DNA of 64,000 bases from Synergistaceae bacterium (GTDB lineage Bacteria > Synergistota > Synergistia > Synergistales > Aminobacteriaceae): assembly GCA_031267575.1 (NCBI GenBank), contig JAIRYN010000058.1:16731-80730 (forward strand). The letters are read 5' to 3'. Both the position numbers and the translations under genes were made by a program. Below the pieces are notes generated by a model that did not search any database, was not told the DNA's origin, and saw nothing but the letters and a program-made list of their open reading frames with translations. Shown one piece after another: positions 25,245 to 33,240 of the stretch (position 1 is the first letter of the stretch; each line of letters begins with the position of its first letter).

Positions 25245-26243
25245 ATGGAAAACGATTATGGAAACGCTTATGAAAAAGATGACGGAAAAGATGATGGAAA
25301 AATGAGGCAAAACAACCGGGTTTGTAAGCTGCTGGGAACGCAATATCCTCTGTTGCAGGGAGGCATGGCTTGGGTCGCCAACGCCGAACTGGCCGCGGCC
25401 GTCAGTAACGGCGGCGGGGTGGGGATCATCGCGGCGGCCACGATGCCGGCGGAGATACTGGAGCGGGAGATTTTGAAAGCGCGACAGCTGACGGATCGCC
25501 CCTTTGGGATCAATATCATGTTGATGTCCCCTACGACACCCGACGCCCTGGCAATGGCCGAGAAACACAAGGTTCCCATTGTCACCACGGGAGCGGGCAG
25601 CCCCGGCAAGATTTTGGATCGCCTTAAGCCGCTGGGAACGGTGGTCATTCCCGTGATTGCCTCGGTGGCTCAAGCCAGACGCGTCGAGAAACAAGGCGCG
25701 GACGCTGTGGTGGCCGAGGGGATGGAAGCCGGAGGACACATCGGGGAGCTGACCACGATGACCCTCGTTCCCCAGGTCGTCTCCGCTCTGAACATTCCGG
25801 TCATTGCTGCGGGCGGCATCGCGGACGGGCGCGGAGTGGCGGCGGCTTTCGCTCTGGGTGCCGAAGGCGTTCAGTTGGGGACGCGCTTCATTTGTTGCAA
25901 AGAGTGCACCGTCCACGAGAATTTCAAGAAAGCCATACTGAACGCCAGGGACCGTAGCACCGCCGTCACGGGGCAAAGTACCGGACACCCCGTGCGCTGT
26001 CTTCGCAACAAGCTGACGGCGGAGTTTGAAAAAATTGAAAACTCTCGTGCCTCCCCTGAGGATATCGAACGCCTGGGCACGGGAAAGCTGCGCAGCGCCG
26101 TGGTCGATGGGGATGTGGAATGGGGTTCCCTTATGGCCGGGCAGTCGGCCGGGATGGTGCGTGAGATTCTTCCCGCGGCGGAGATCATCGAAAAACTTTT
26201 TTCTGAGGCAAAAGATATAGCCAATCAACTTAAAAATAGGTAA
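25245..26243 (+). CDS. fabK: Enoyl-[acyl-carrier-protein] reductase II (FMN, FabK)
   Basis: A 332-residue TIM-barrel flavoprotein that reduces trans-2-enoyl-ACP, the last step of each elongation cycle. Conserved stretches are YPLLQGGMAWVA, GGGVGIIAA, EGMEAGGHIGE, PVIAAGGIADGRG and GAEGVQLGTRF. No FabI is seen, so FabK may be the enoyl reductase. The first 19 residues are a repeat-rich extension (KDDGKDDGK, from a 12-bp duplication). The family usually begins at RVCKLLG, so ATG at 25302 may be the true start. It lies between plsX and fabD. Confidence 0.9.
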   Translation: MENDYGNAYEKDDGKDDGKMRQNNRVCKLLGTQYPLLQGGMAWVANAELAAAVSNGGGVGIIAAATMPAEILEREILKARQLTDRPFGINIMLMSPTTPDALAMAEKHKVPIVTTGAGSPGKILDRLKPLGTVVIPVIASVAQARRVEKQGADAVVAEGMEAGGHIGELTTMTLVPQVVSALNIPVIAAGGIADGRGVAAAFALGAEGVQLGTRFICCKECTVHENFKKAILNARDRSTAVTGQSTGHPVRCLRNKLTAEFEKIENSRASPEDIERLGTGKLRSAVVDGDVEWGSLMAGQSAGMVREILPAAEIIEKLFSEAKDIANQLKNR

Positions 26244-26260
26244 TGACTAGACAGTGTAAT

Positions 26261-26336
26261 GAAGAGGCAATGAATGAATGAAGAGGCAATGAATGAATGA
26301 AAAGGCAATGAATGAATGAAAAGGTAATGAATGAAG
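26261..26336 (+). repeat. 19-bp unit repeated four times over the fabD start
   Basis: Four successive copies of a 19-bp unit (GAAGAGGCAATGAATGAAT and close variants) cover the leader and first codons of fabD. Each unit contains a purine-rich ribosome-site-like GAGG or AAGG and one or two ATGs, so the translation start module itself is multiplied. Confidence 0.85.
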
Positions 26337-27304
26337 AGGTGGCACAATTGAGTTATGCGCTTTGTTTTCCCGGTCAAGGGGCGCAGGAGGTCGGAATGGG
26401 CAAGGCCTTGTACGAATCTTTCCCCTCAGCCAAAGAGATTTTCGATGAAGCCGACGACGCCCTGTCTTTTCATCTCGCGCGCGTGATCTTCGAGGGACCG
26501 GAGGAGGAATTGCGGCGCACGGCCGTCACGCAACCCGCTATCATGACCGTGAGCGTGGCTTCCACACGGGTGCTGGAGCGGGAGATGGGCGTGAAACTCG
26601 CTCCGTTCTGCGGGGCGGGACATAGCCTTGGTGAGTACACCGCGCTGGTAGCCGCGAAGGTGTTGTCTTTTCGCGACGCGGTGGAACTGGTGCACAGACG
26701 GGGCCAGTGGATGCAAGAAGCTGCTCCCGAAGGAATGGGGGCAATGGCGGCCATCTTGGGCCTGAAGGCCGAAGAGGTGGTGGAGGTTTGTTCCTCCGTC
26801 GCGCCCCATATGGAGTGCCAGACGGCGAACTTCAACGCGCCGGGACAGATCGTCATCTCCGGCCAGGCCGAGTTCGTGGAAAAAGCTATCGCCGCGGCGA
26901 AGGCGAAGGGCGCGAAAAGAGCGGTGCCGCTCAACGTCAGCGCTCCGTTCCACAGCCGCCTGATGATCCCGGCTGCCGAAAAACTCAGGGTTCAGTTTGG
27001 GCAATATCCATGGAAAGATCCAGAATGGCCCATCGTATGCAATGTGGATGCCTCGCCCCTTTCCTCGGCGGACGCGATCCGAAAGGCGCTGTTCGAACAG
27101 AGCTATAGTCCCGTGCGTTGGGCGGATTCTATTGTAAGAATGGCCGATGATGGAGTAGATGTCTTTTTGGAGCTGGGACCGGGCGACGTCCTCTCCGGTC
27201 TTATCAAACGTTGCCGCAAGGGACTCACCGTCATGGCGGCCGGAACCCCGGAGAAACTCGAACAAATGGCGAAGACCCTGGCGGAAGGAATATGGCGGAT
27301 ATGA
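26312..27304 (+). CDS. fabD: Malonyl-CoA:ACP transacylase
   Basis: A 330-residue acyltransferase that loads malonate onto acyl carrier protein. It shows the N-terminal CFPGQGAQ, the active-site GHSLGEYTAL (Ser105), and the catalytic His in VSAPFHSRLM (His214). The chosen ATG follows AAAGG by six bases; a second ATG five codons later is an alternative, since both lie in the repeated start module. The end overlaps fabG by 13 bases, in line with tight coupling in the operon. Confidence 0.93.
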   Translation: MNEKVMNEEVAQLSYALCFPGQGAQEVGMGKALYESFPSAKEIFDEADDALSFHLARVIFEGPEEELRRTAVTQPAIMTVSVASTRVLEREMGVKLAPFCGAGHSLGEYTALVAAKVLSFRDAVELVHRRGQWMQEAAPEGMGAMAAILGLKAEEVVEVCSSVAPHMECQTANFNAPGQIVISGQAEFVEKAIAAAKAKGAKRAVPLNVSAPFHSRLMIPAAEKLRVQFGQYPWKDPEWPIVCNVDASPLSSADAIRKALFEQSYSPVRWADSIVRMADDGVDVFLELGPGDVLSGLIKRCRKGLTVMAAGTPEKLEQMAKTLAEGIWRI

Positions 27305-28113
27305 CGGATATGACGGATATGACGGATATGATGGAAAATGAGGCAAAGGTAGCAAAGGTGGAAAAAAATGCCGAGAAACGCCGGGTGGCTTTGATCACGG
27401 GGGCGGGACGCGGAATAGGACGCGCGATTGCCCTGGAATTGGGCAAAAAAGGTCTCGATATTGCCGTCAACTACAAGAGCAGCGCCAGCGCTGCGGAGGA
27501 GCTTTGTGGAGAAATCGCTTCATTTGGCGTAACGGCCGAGGCTTTCAAGGCGGATGTCTCGAAGGCCGGTGATGTAGGGTTGTTGTTTAAAGCCGTGGAA
27601 GAGTCGATGGGCGCGGTACAAGTTCTGGTCAACAACGCGGGGATTACCCGCGACAACTTATTGATGCGAATGAAAGAAGAAGAGTGGCAAGACGTGATTG
27701 CCGCCAATCTAAATTCCGTTTTTTACTGCACGAAAGAGGTCATTCGAGGAATGATGCGGGCCCGGTGGGGACGTATTGTTTGCGTCGCGTCTGTGGTGGG
27801 GTTGGTGGGTAACGCAGGGCAGGCCAATTATAGCGCGACCAAAGCAGGACTTATCGGATTCGCTAAGTCGGTGGCCCGGGAATACGCGGGAAAGGGTATT
27901 ACCGTCAACGTGGTAGCTCCCGGTTTTATCGAGACGGATATGACTGGCGTGTTAAATGAAAAAGCCCGCGTCGCTGCCTTACAGCAGATCCCGGTGGGAC
28001 GCTGGGGACGACCAGAAGATGTTGCGAAGGCCGTGGCGTTTTTTGCCTCGGAGGAGAGCGAATATATCACGGGGCAAATATTGGCTATTGACGGCGGCAT
28101 GACAATGTGTTAA
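27292..28113 (+). CDS. fabG: 3-oxoacyl-[acyl-carrier-protein] reductase
   Basis: A 273-residue short-chain dehydrogenase that reduces 3-oxoacyl-ACP with NADPH. It has the cofactor loop TGAGRGIG, NNAG, and the catalytic set Ser167, Tyr180 and Lys184 (NYSATKAG). The chosen ATG follows GGAAGGAAT directly and overlaps the fabD end. It gives an N-terminal extension that includes four MTD-type repeats from a 9-bp tandem array. Normal FabG starts near the RRVALITGAG segment, so later ATGs in the array could also serve. Confidence 0.92.
   Translation: MADMTDMTDMTDMMENEAKVAKVEKNAEKRRVALITGAGRGIGRAIALELGKKGLDIAVNYKSSASAAEELCGEIASFGVTAEAFKADVSKAGDVGLLFKAVEESMGAVQVLVNNAGITRDNLLMRMKEEEWQDVIAANLNSVFYCTKEVIRGMMRARWGRIVCVASVVGLVGNAGQANYSATKAGLIGFAKSVAREYAGKGITVNVVAPGFIETDMTGVLNEKARVAALQQIPVGRWGRPEDVAKAVAFFASEESEYITGQILAIDGGMTMC
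27297..27332 (+). repeat. 9-bp unit repeated four times at the fabG start
   Basis: GGATATGAC is repeated four times (the last unit ends in T). It adds in-frame MTD repeats to FabG and several in-frame ATGs, and overlaps the last codons of fabD. Confidence 0.88.
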
Positions 28114-28142
28114 GGATATAATGGGAAGGGGGTGAATTTGAA

Positions 28143-28394
28143 ATGAAGAAAGAAGAAGTCCTTTCCAGGCTCAAGGAAATTATCGTGGTCCGCCTCGATG
28201 TGGAGGAAGATCAAATCGTTCCAGAGGCGTCGTTCGTCGAGGACCTTGGCGCGGATTCGTTGGATATCGTGGAGCTGATTATGGGAATCGAGGAAGAGTT
28301 CGACATCGAGATTCCCGACGAGGACGCGGAGAAGCTAACCTCCGTCGGCGAGGCGATGAATTACACGTTGGGGAAAATCGGAGTCGACGACTAA
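28143..28394 (+). CDS. acpP: Acyl carrier protein
   Basis: An 83-residue acidic helical protein with the phosphopantetheine site [10 protein letters not shown] (Ser39). It carries growing acyl chains between the Fab enzymes. AAGGGGGTG lies upstream of the ATG. The gene sits between fabG and fabF, the most common arrangement. A strong hairpin follows the stop, which may set the ratio of acpP to fabF expression. Confidence 0.95.
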   Translation: MKKEEVLSRLKEIIVVRLDVEEDQIVPEASFVEDLGADSLDIVELIMGIEEEFDIEIPDEDAEKLTSVGEAMNYTLGKIGVDD

Positions 28395-28410
28395 CGTCGT
28401 GGGGTGGTTG

Positions 28411-28440
28411 CGGGGGAGGGCGCTTTGAATGCCTTCCCCC
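28411..28440 (+). terminator. hairpin between acpP and fabF
   Basis: GGGGGAGGG pairs with CCTTCCCCC (one G-U) around a 12-base loop. There is no T-run after it, so it is more likely an mRNA-stabilising or partial attenuating hairpin than a full terminator. Confidence 0.4.
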
Positions 28441-28491
28441 GAGCTTCCGAAGTGTAAAATCTCAAGAGATATTCCGAGGAGTGACGCGGGA

Positions 28492-29730
28492 ATGAGAAGA
28501 GTAGTCGTTACGGGCCTGGGACCTTTAAGTCCCATAGCCATTGGTAAGGATGCGTATTGGCAGGCTCTCAGAGAGGGCAAAAATGGAATCGGCCCCATTA
28601 CGATGTTCGACCTCGGTGATTGCCCTGTAACGTTTGGGGCAGAAATAAAGAATTTCGACCCAACTTCCTGGATGGACGGCAAGGAAGCCAGGCGGTCGGA
28701 TCGAGTCATCCAATTCGCGGTGGCTGCCGCGGAGATGGCGGTAAAGGACTCCGCCCTGGATACCGCGTCGCTGAACCCCTACAAATTCGGAGTGTATATT
28801 GGTAGTGGTCAGGGTGGCATCGAGACGTCTTTTAACAATTTCCAGACGATGAAGGAAAAAGGATCCAGAAGGATCAGTCCTTTTTTTATTCCCATGATGA
28901 TCAGCAATATGTCCACGGCCTACGTGGCCATCCGCCATCAGGCCAAGGGTCCGAACCTATGCGTGGTCACGGCTTGTGCCACGTCTCTCCACAGCATGGG
29001 GGAGGCGTATCACGCCATTGTGCGGGAGGATGCCGACGTGATTCTGGCAGGAGGAACCGAGGCCGCGCTTCGGGCGATCAGCATCGCAGGGTTCGCCTCC
29101 ATGAAGGCGCTTTCCACGCGTTTGGATTCCCCCGAAACGGCCAGTCGCCCCTTCGAGAAGGACCGCGACGGTTTCGTCATGGGAGAGGGAGCGGGAGTAT
29201 TGGTTCTTGAAGATTTGGAGCACGCTCGGGCGCGGGGAGCGCATATTTACGCGGAGTTTGTGGGCTATGGAACATCTTGCGACGCGGGTCACATTACGGC
29301 TCCCGACGAAAATGCGGAGGGCGCTATTTACGCCACCCGCAGAGCTATGGAAATGGCGGGCTGGCAGCCGGAAGACGTGGATCACATCAACGCGCATGGC
29401 ACTTCCACGCCGCTCAACGACAAAACCGAGGCTTTGATGATCCATAAGGTTTTCGGGAATCACGCTAAAAAAGTGGTGGTCAACTCGACGAAATCTATGA
29501 TCGGGCATTGCCTGGGAGCGGCCGGCGCTCTGGAGACCATTGCGGTGATCCAAGCCATTGAGGAAGGTTATGTGCATCCTACGTTGAACTACTTCACACC
29601 GGACCCGGAGTGTGATCTCAACATCGCCACGGGCAGCGGAGTGAAAAAGCCCATCAACAGGGTGTTGGTGAACAGTTTTGGCTTTGGCGGGCACAATGGG
29701 GTTCTGGCCTTTCAGAAATATCTAGGATAA
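28492..29730 (+). CDS. fabF: 3-oxoacyl-[acyl-carrier-protein] synthase II
   Basis: A 412-residue condensing enzyme with the Cys-His-His set: Cys162 in TACATSLHS, His302 in HGTST, His339 in GHCLGAAGA. The N-terminus VVVTGLGPLSPIAIG is typical. It extends acyl-ACP by condensation with malonyl-ACP. An upstream extension of the frame overlaps the hairpin and is not conserved; this ATG has CGAGGAG before it. Initiation by FabH must be encoded elsewhere, as no fabH is in the window. Confidence 0.93.
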   Translation: MRRVVVTGLGPLSPIAIGKDAYWQALREGKNGIGPITMFDLGDCPVTFGAEIKNFDPTSWMDGKEARRSDRVIQFAVAAAEMAVKDSALDTASLNPYKFGVYIGSGQGGIETSFNNFQTMKEKGSRRISPFFIPMMISNMSTAYVAIRHQAKGPNLCVVTACATSLHSMGEAYHAIVREDADVILAGGTEAALRAISIAGFASMKALSTRLDSPETASRPFEKDRDGFVMGEGAGVLVLEDLEHARARGAHIYAEFVGYGTSCDAGHITAPDENAEGAIYATRRAMEMAGWQPEDVDHINAHGTSTPLNDKTEALMIHKVFGNHAKKVVVNSTKSMIGHCLGAAGALETIAVIQAIEEGYVHPTLNYFTPDPECDLNIATGSGVKKPINRVLVNSFGFGGHNGVLAFQKYLG

Positions 29731-29766
29731 CGGACGGGCCGAAAGAAAGCCCTTCAACATAATCTT

Positions 29767-30459
29767 ATGGACGATTTTTCCAATTTGCATGTTTTCCAGG
29801 AAAAGCTGGGATATTTTTTTCGCGACAGAGGGTTGCTGGCAACAGCCCTCTGTCATGCGTCTTATGCTCATGAAAATGGGTTGGCGGAGAGCAACGAGCG
29901 TTTGGAGTTCCTGGGAGATTCCGTCTTGGGGATGGTGGTAGCCCGCGTTCTCTACGAGTCCTGTCCTGATGCCACCGAGGGCGAGCTGACTCGTGATAGG
30001 GTGGAGTTTGTCTGCCGGGACGCCCTTGTCCGGTGGGCGGAGAGCCTGGACGTCGAAAGCGTGCTGCTAAAGGGGAAATCCCTAAAGCCCGCGCCGCCTT
30101 CCGTCTTCGCCGACGCGATGGAGGCCGTCTTGGGAGCGGTCTACCTGGATGGTGGCCACGACGCCGCGACCCGGACGATCCGTCGCTATCTGTTCGGGTT
30201 GGGGACTTCGCAAATGAATTCAATCAAAGGCCTAAAGAACGGCGGGGCATGGGACGCCAAGTCGAAACTCCAGGTCCGTCTTCAGTCCGAGGAGATGGGA
30301 TTGCCCCGCTACGAGGTGTTGTCCGTGACGGGACCCTCGCACGCTCCTTCGTTTCACGTTCGGGTCTTTGCTGCGGGGAAAACCTGGAGCGGCAGGGGCG
30401 CGAGCCGTAAAGCCGCCGAACTCGCCGCCGCCGCCGCCGCTCTCGAAGAAATTGGATAG
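29767..30459 (+). CDS. rnc: Ribonuclease III
   Basis: A 230-residue endonuclease of double-stranded RNA. The catalytic signature is NERLEFLGDSVLG (the family has GDAVLG), with acidic residues later in FADAMEAVLGAVYLD. The C-terminal double-stranded RNA-binding domain runs from KSKLQVRLQ to the alanine-rich end. It processes rRNA precursors and some mRNAs. It is the last gene of the fab operon, a neighbourhood also seen in Firmicutes. It converges on leuB with only four bases between the stops and no hairpin. Confidence 0.92.
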   Translation: MDDFSNLHVFQEKLGYFFRDRGLLATALCHASYAHENGLAESNERLEFLGDSVLGMVVARVLYESCPDATEGELTRDRVEFVCRDALVRWAESLDVESVLLKGKSLKPAPPSVFADAMEAVLGAVYLDGGHDAATRTIRRYLFGLGTSQMNSIKGLKNGGAWDAKSKLQVRLQSEEMGLPRYEVLSVTGPSHAPSFHVRVFAAGKTWSGRGASRKAAELAAAAAALEEIG

Positions 30460-30463
30460 GAAA

Positions 30464-31606
30464 TTACGCGATTTTTCCCGCTACGCTATCTCCCACAGCT
30501 TGACAAAGAGCGCTGCCCCCCAGTTCGATAGGTTTCGCGGAGGCGTCTGATTCCTCCAAATAAGAGCTTACCGCCGCGTCGATGGCCTTTGCTCCCGCGT
30601 TTTCCCCAATGTGGTCGAGCATCATCACGGCACATAAAATCGCCGCCAAGGGGTTGGCTTTGCCCGTTCCCATGATGTCTGGCGCGGAACCGTGTACGGG
30701 CTCGAACATCGAAAGCTTTTCCCCGATATTGCCTCCAGCGCCGAGGCCTAATCCTCCCGTCAATCCCGACAAGAGGTCGCTGACGATGTCGCCGAAAAGA
30801 TTCGGACACAAAATGACGCCGTGTCCCCAAGGTTTTCTCGCCAGTTGATAGCACAGCGCGTCCACGTTTCGTATCGTCAGAGCGATTTCGGGATACTCTG
30901 CCGCGACGCGCCTCGTCTCCTCGTCCAGGAACCCGTACAGGAAGGGGACGGCGTTGGCTTTACTGGCAAGCACGACCTCTTTTTCGCCCCGTTGTTTCGC
31001 CAGATCGAAAGCATAGCGCGTCACCCGTTCCACACCGGGGCGTGTGAGAACCCCGATTTGCAGCGCCGCCGGGCAATCGGGGTCGAAGGCGGCATCCAGC
31101 CGCCCGGAAAGTTTATAGGGTCCACGTTCTGCTTCGAAGGGGATTTTCATACCGCCGCCTCCTTCGCCTCCTTGGGTGACGGCGCCCACCCCCATATAAA
31201 AATCCTCCGTGTTTTCGCGCACCACGATGGAATCGATATGAGTTCCTTCTGGAAGGGGGACGGGACAGGGAACGTTTTTGTAGCTTCGCGCCGGACGCAA
31301 GTTGATGTACTGGTCGAAGTGGAAGCGGAGTTTCAACAATATCCCGCGCTCTAAAATCCCCGGTTTCACAGAGGGATCACCCACCGCGCCCAGCATCATC
31401 GCGTCGCAAAGCCCCATTTCCGTCAGCGCGGATTCGGGGAGAATCTCATTTGTCCGGTTGTAATGACCCGCGCCGAAGGGATAGCTCACCCACTGCACCT
31501 TGAAATCATGTCGCGCGCCCGCCGCCTCCACAACCTTGATAGCCTCGGCCGTAACTTCCGGTCCGATCCCATCTCCGGGCAGGAGCGCGATTTTATAGTT
31601 TTTCAT
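30464..31606 (-). CDS. leuB: 3-isopropylmalate dehydrogenase
   Basis: A 380-residue NAD-dependent beta-decarboxylating dehydrogenase of leucine synthesis. It shows LLPGDGIGPEV at the N-terminus, VVRENTEDFYMG, the metal-site Asp residues in NLFGDIVSDL, and EPVHGSAPDI with NPLAAILCAV near the C-terminus. The VRENTEDFY form is somewhat isocitrate-dehydrogenase-like or homoisocitrate-like, but the leuD neighbour supports leucine. GGAGACGAG precedes the ATG. It follows leuD by 20 bases. Confidence 0.88.
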   Translation of the reverse strand: MKNYKIALLPGDGIGPEVTAEAIKVVEAAGARHDFKVQWVSYPFGAGHYNRTNEILPESALTEMGLCDAMMLGAVGDPSVKPGILERGILLKLRFHFDQYINLRPARSYKNVPCPVPLPEGTHIDSIVVRENTEDFYMGVGAVTQGGEGGGGMKIPFEAERGPYKLSGRLDAAFDPDCPAALQIGVLTRPGVERVTRYAFDLAKQRGEKEVVLASKANAVPFLYGFLDEETRRVAAEYPEIALTIRNVDALCYQLARKPWGHGVILCPNLFGDIVSDLLSGLTGGLGLGAGGNIGEKLSMFEPVHGSAPDIMGTGKANPLAAILCAVMMLDHIGENAGAKAIDAAVSSYLEESDASAKPIELGGSALCQAVGDSVAGKIA

Positions 31607-31626
31607 ACTCTCGTCTCCGTTTCAGT

Positions 31627-32142
31627 CTAGCTTTTCGTTTCTATCTGCTCTATCTGCCGACGCGCCCACGAGACCAACCCTCCTGAGTCAATCAGGTCTC
31701 GCAGAAACACGGGGAAGGGGTTGGCCGTCCAAGTGTTGCCGTTGGTTTTATCGGTAACTGTGCCTTTTTCCAAGTCGACCTCGACCACGTCGTCCTTTTG
31801 AATGCCATTCACGGCCTCGGGACATTCGAGGATCGGAAGACCCACATTGATCGCGTTGCGGAAGAAAATTCGCGCGTAAGATATCGCTACAATACAAGAC
31901 ACTCCCGCCCCCGCGATGGCGATGGGAGCGTGCTCGCGACTCGAACCGCAGCCGAAGTTATTCCCCGCTACGATGATGTCGCCCCGCTGTACGTTTTTCG
32001 CGAAGGTTTCGTCGATGTCTTCCATGCAGTGGGGCGCCAGTTCCTCCGGCAAGCTGGTGGAAAGGTAGCGCGCCGGAATGATGACGTCCGTGTCCACGTT
32101 ATCGCCGTATTTCCAAACCTTGCCCGTCAAGATTGTCTTCAC
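31627..32142 (-). CDS. leuD: 3-isopropylmalate dehydratase small subunit
   Basis: A 171-residue swivel-domain subunit with GKVWKYGDNVDTDVIIPARYL-type start and the GSSREHAP substrate-binding loop preceded by NNFGC. With LeuC it isomerises isopropylmalate. The start is GTG, and the sequence before it (GCGAATATCCA) shows no ribosome site. The upstream flank here is the edge of a decayed IS607 element, so the normal translation start signal may have been lost. The size matches the short type of LeuD common in archaea and anaerobic bacteria. Confidence 0.88.
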   Translation of the reverse strand: MKTILTGKVWKYGDNVDTDVIIPARYLSTSLPEELAPHCMEDIDETFAKNVQRGDIIVAGNNFGCGSSREHAPIAIAGAGVSCIVAISYARIFFRNAINVGLPILECPEAVNGIQKDDVVEVDLEKGTVTDKTNGNTWTANPFPVFLRDLIDSGGLVSWARRQIEQIETKS

Positions 32143-32287
32143 TGGATATTCGCTGCTACTGAAAACCTACACAAATGTGTAATAGCCCAGATTTTTCCTT
32201 CTTCATCCTTTCCTCTTTCGCCAAAGCTACTCAAGTTTGTACGGAAGTCCAAAGGCTTAAATTCCCGGTAGCCCACTGTACATAGCG

Positions 32288-32735
32288 TTACACTATTCTA
32301 TAGTGTTTACAATACTTAAAATCCTCGATTGTGATTAGGCTGGCTTGGTCCTCACCAGCGCACAGACTATTTTGTTGATATTGTCTTTTCTTACACAATC
32401 AAGTCTGTAGTAGGCTTTCTGGACTTTGATACGCTGTTTGTCTAGGTTTGCAAATTTTACAGTAGCAGGTTTCACCTTCTTTCTATAAATTAATTTTTAG
32501 AAAAAATTTAGGTTGCTCTCATTTAAGCCTGCGTTTTAATTTCCTACAAGTATATATCCATACTCTTTCAGCTTTACTCAGCTTTGTGGTTTTGCTGGTT
32601 CGTGGTTATGAATAGGTTATACACGAAACGACAAACACCGATAGTCCGGTGTATCTTCTCAATTTTCTCAACATGCTCAATCTTCTCAACATGCTCAGAC
32701 ACTGGATCTATTTCTGTTTTGTAAGCTAGAATCAT
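32288..32735 (-). pseudogene. tnpB remnant of IS607 element
   Basis: It begins with ATG after AAGGAGG and encodes MILAYKTEIDPVSE, then a 17-bp duplication in the HVEKIE region and TIGVCRFVYNLFI, the classic TnpB N-terminus, before a stop at codon 49. A later frame gives FANLDKQRIKVQKAYYRL and NKIVCALVRTKPA, and after a shift ITIEDFKY, the TnpB central region with its first RuvC-like motif. No active site survives. Its start overlaps the tnpA end, as in intact IS607. Confidence 0.75.
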
Positions 32736-33162
32736 GTTCCAGTGCCTCCTTCAAAGATTTTTTGTAGTCTCGTAACCCACATAACCTTGAGCTAAAACGA
32801 TGAACTATCGTCATTAAATCCTGGATCATTTCTTGCTCTGGACTCAATTCCTTTTCGCAAATAAACTCGACATCTCGTAGCCCCAATTCACCGCAATATT
32901 GTTCAATAACTGTTTGCTGTTTTCTTAAGTCAGGCTTCTGAGCTTGGCTGGAAACCCGACAATACGCAACGACTCTGACACGAGAATTTTCCGACTTCAA
33001 ACGCAGAAAATCTTTTAATCGGTTCTCGGTATAAATCCTCCGCTTTGTTTTACTTCGTGAAGCGGGTTTTAATTTATCCTCCCTGTCCCACTTCTGTAGA
33101 GTTTTTACTTTAACGCCAAGAAATTCTGCCGCTTGCCTCGAATCATATGCCTTATCTATAAC
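32695..33162 (-). pseudogene. IS607 serine recombinase tnpA, internally deleted
   Basis: The reading frame begins with a MerR-like helix-turn-helix (YDSRQAAEFLGVKVKTLQKW) and passes into the resolvase start VVAYCRVSSQAQKPDL, with the catalytic Ser in CRVSS. It then jumps from DVEFICE directly to KELSPEQEMIQDLMTIVHRF, the C-terminal part. About 70 residues of the resolvase core are missing in frame. No start codon remains at the N-terminus; the first usable one (TTG at 33000) would drop the DNA-binding domain. Confidence 0.75.
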
Positions 33163-33240
33163 ATTATATTACACTTTATATACTAATTAGTAAAGATAGA
33201 AACAATCTCTTTTTTATCGAGAATGAGATCAGACTTTTAT

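Larger units (their letters stand above)
32280..33215 (-). mobile_element. decayed IS607-family element inside the leu operon
   Basis: The 1.1-kb gap between leuC and leuD is filled by remains of an IS607 transposon in the order expected: a serine-recombinase tnpA and then tnpB, both on the minus strand. It is clearly dead (internal deletion, lost start, stops and frameshifts). The A+T content is higher than in the flanking genes, in line with foreign origin. Exact ends were not identified; IS607 makes no target duplication. Confidence 0.8.

Noticed and set aside
26261..26336. The four-unit repeat as a CRISPR array
   Set aside because: Units are directly adjacent with no spacers and overlap the fabD start codon.
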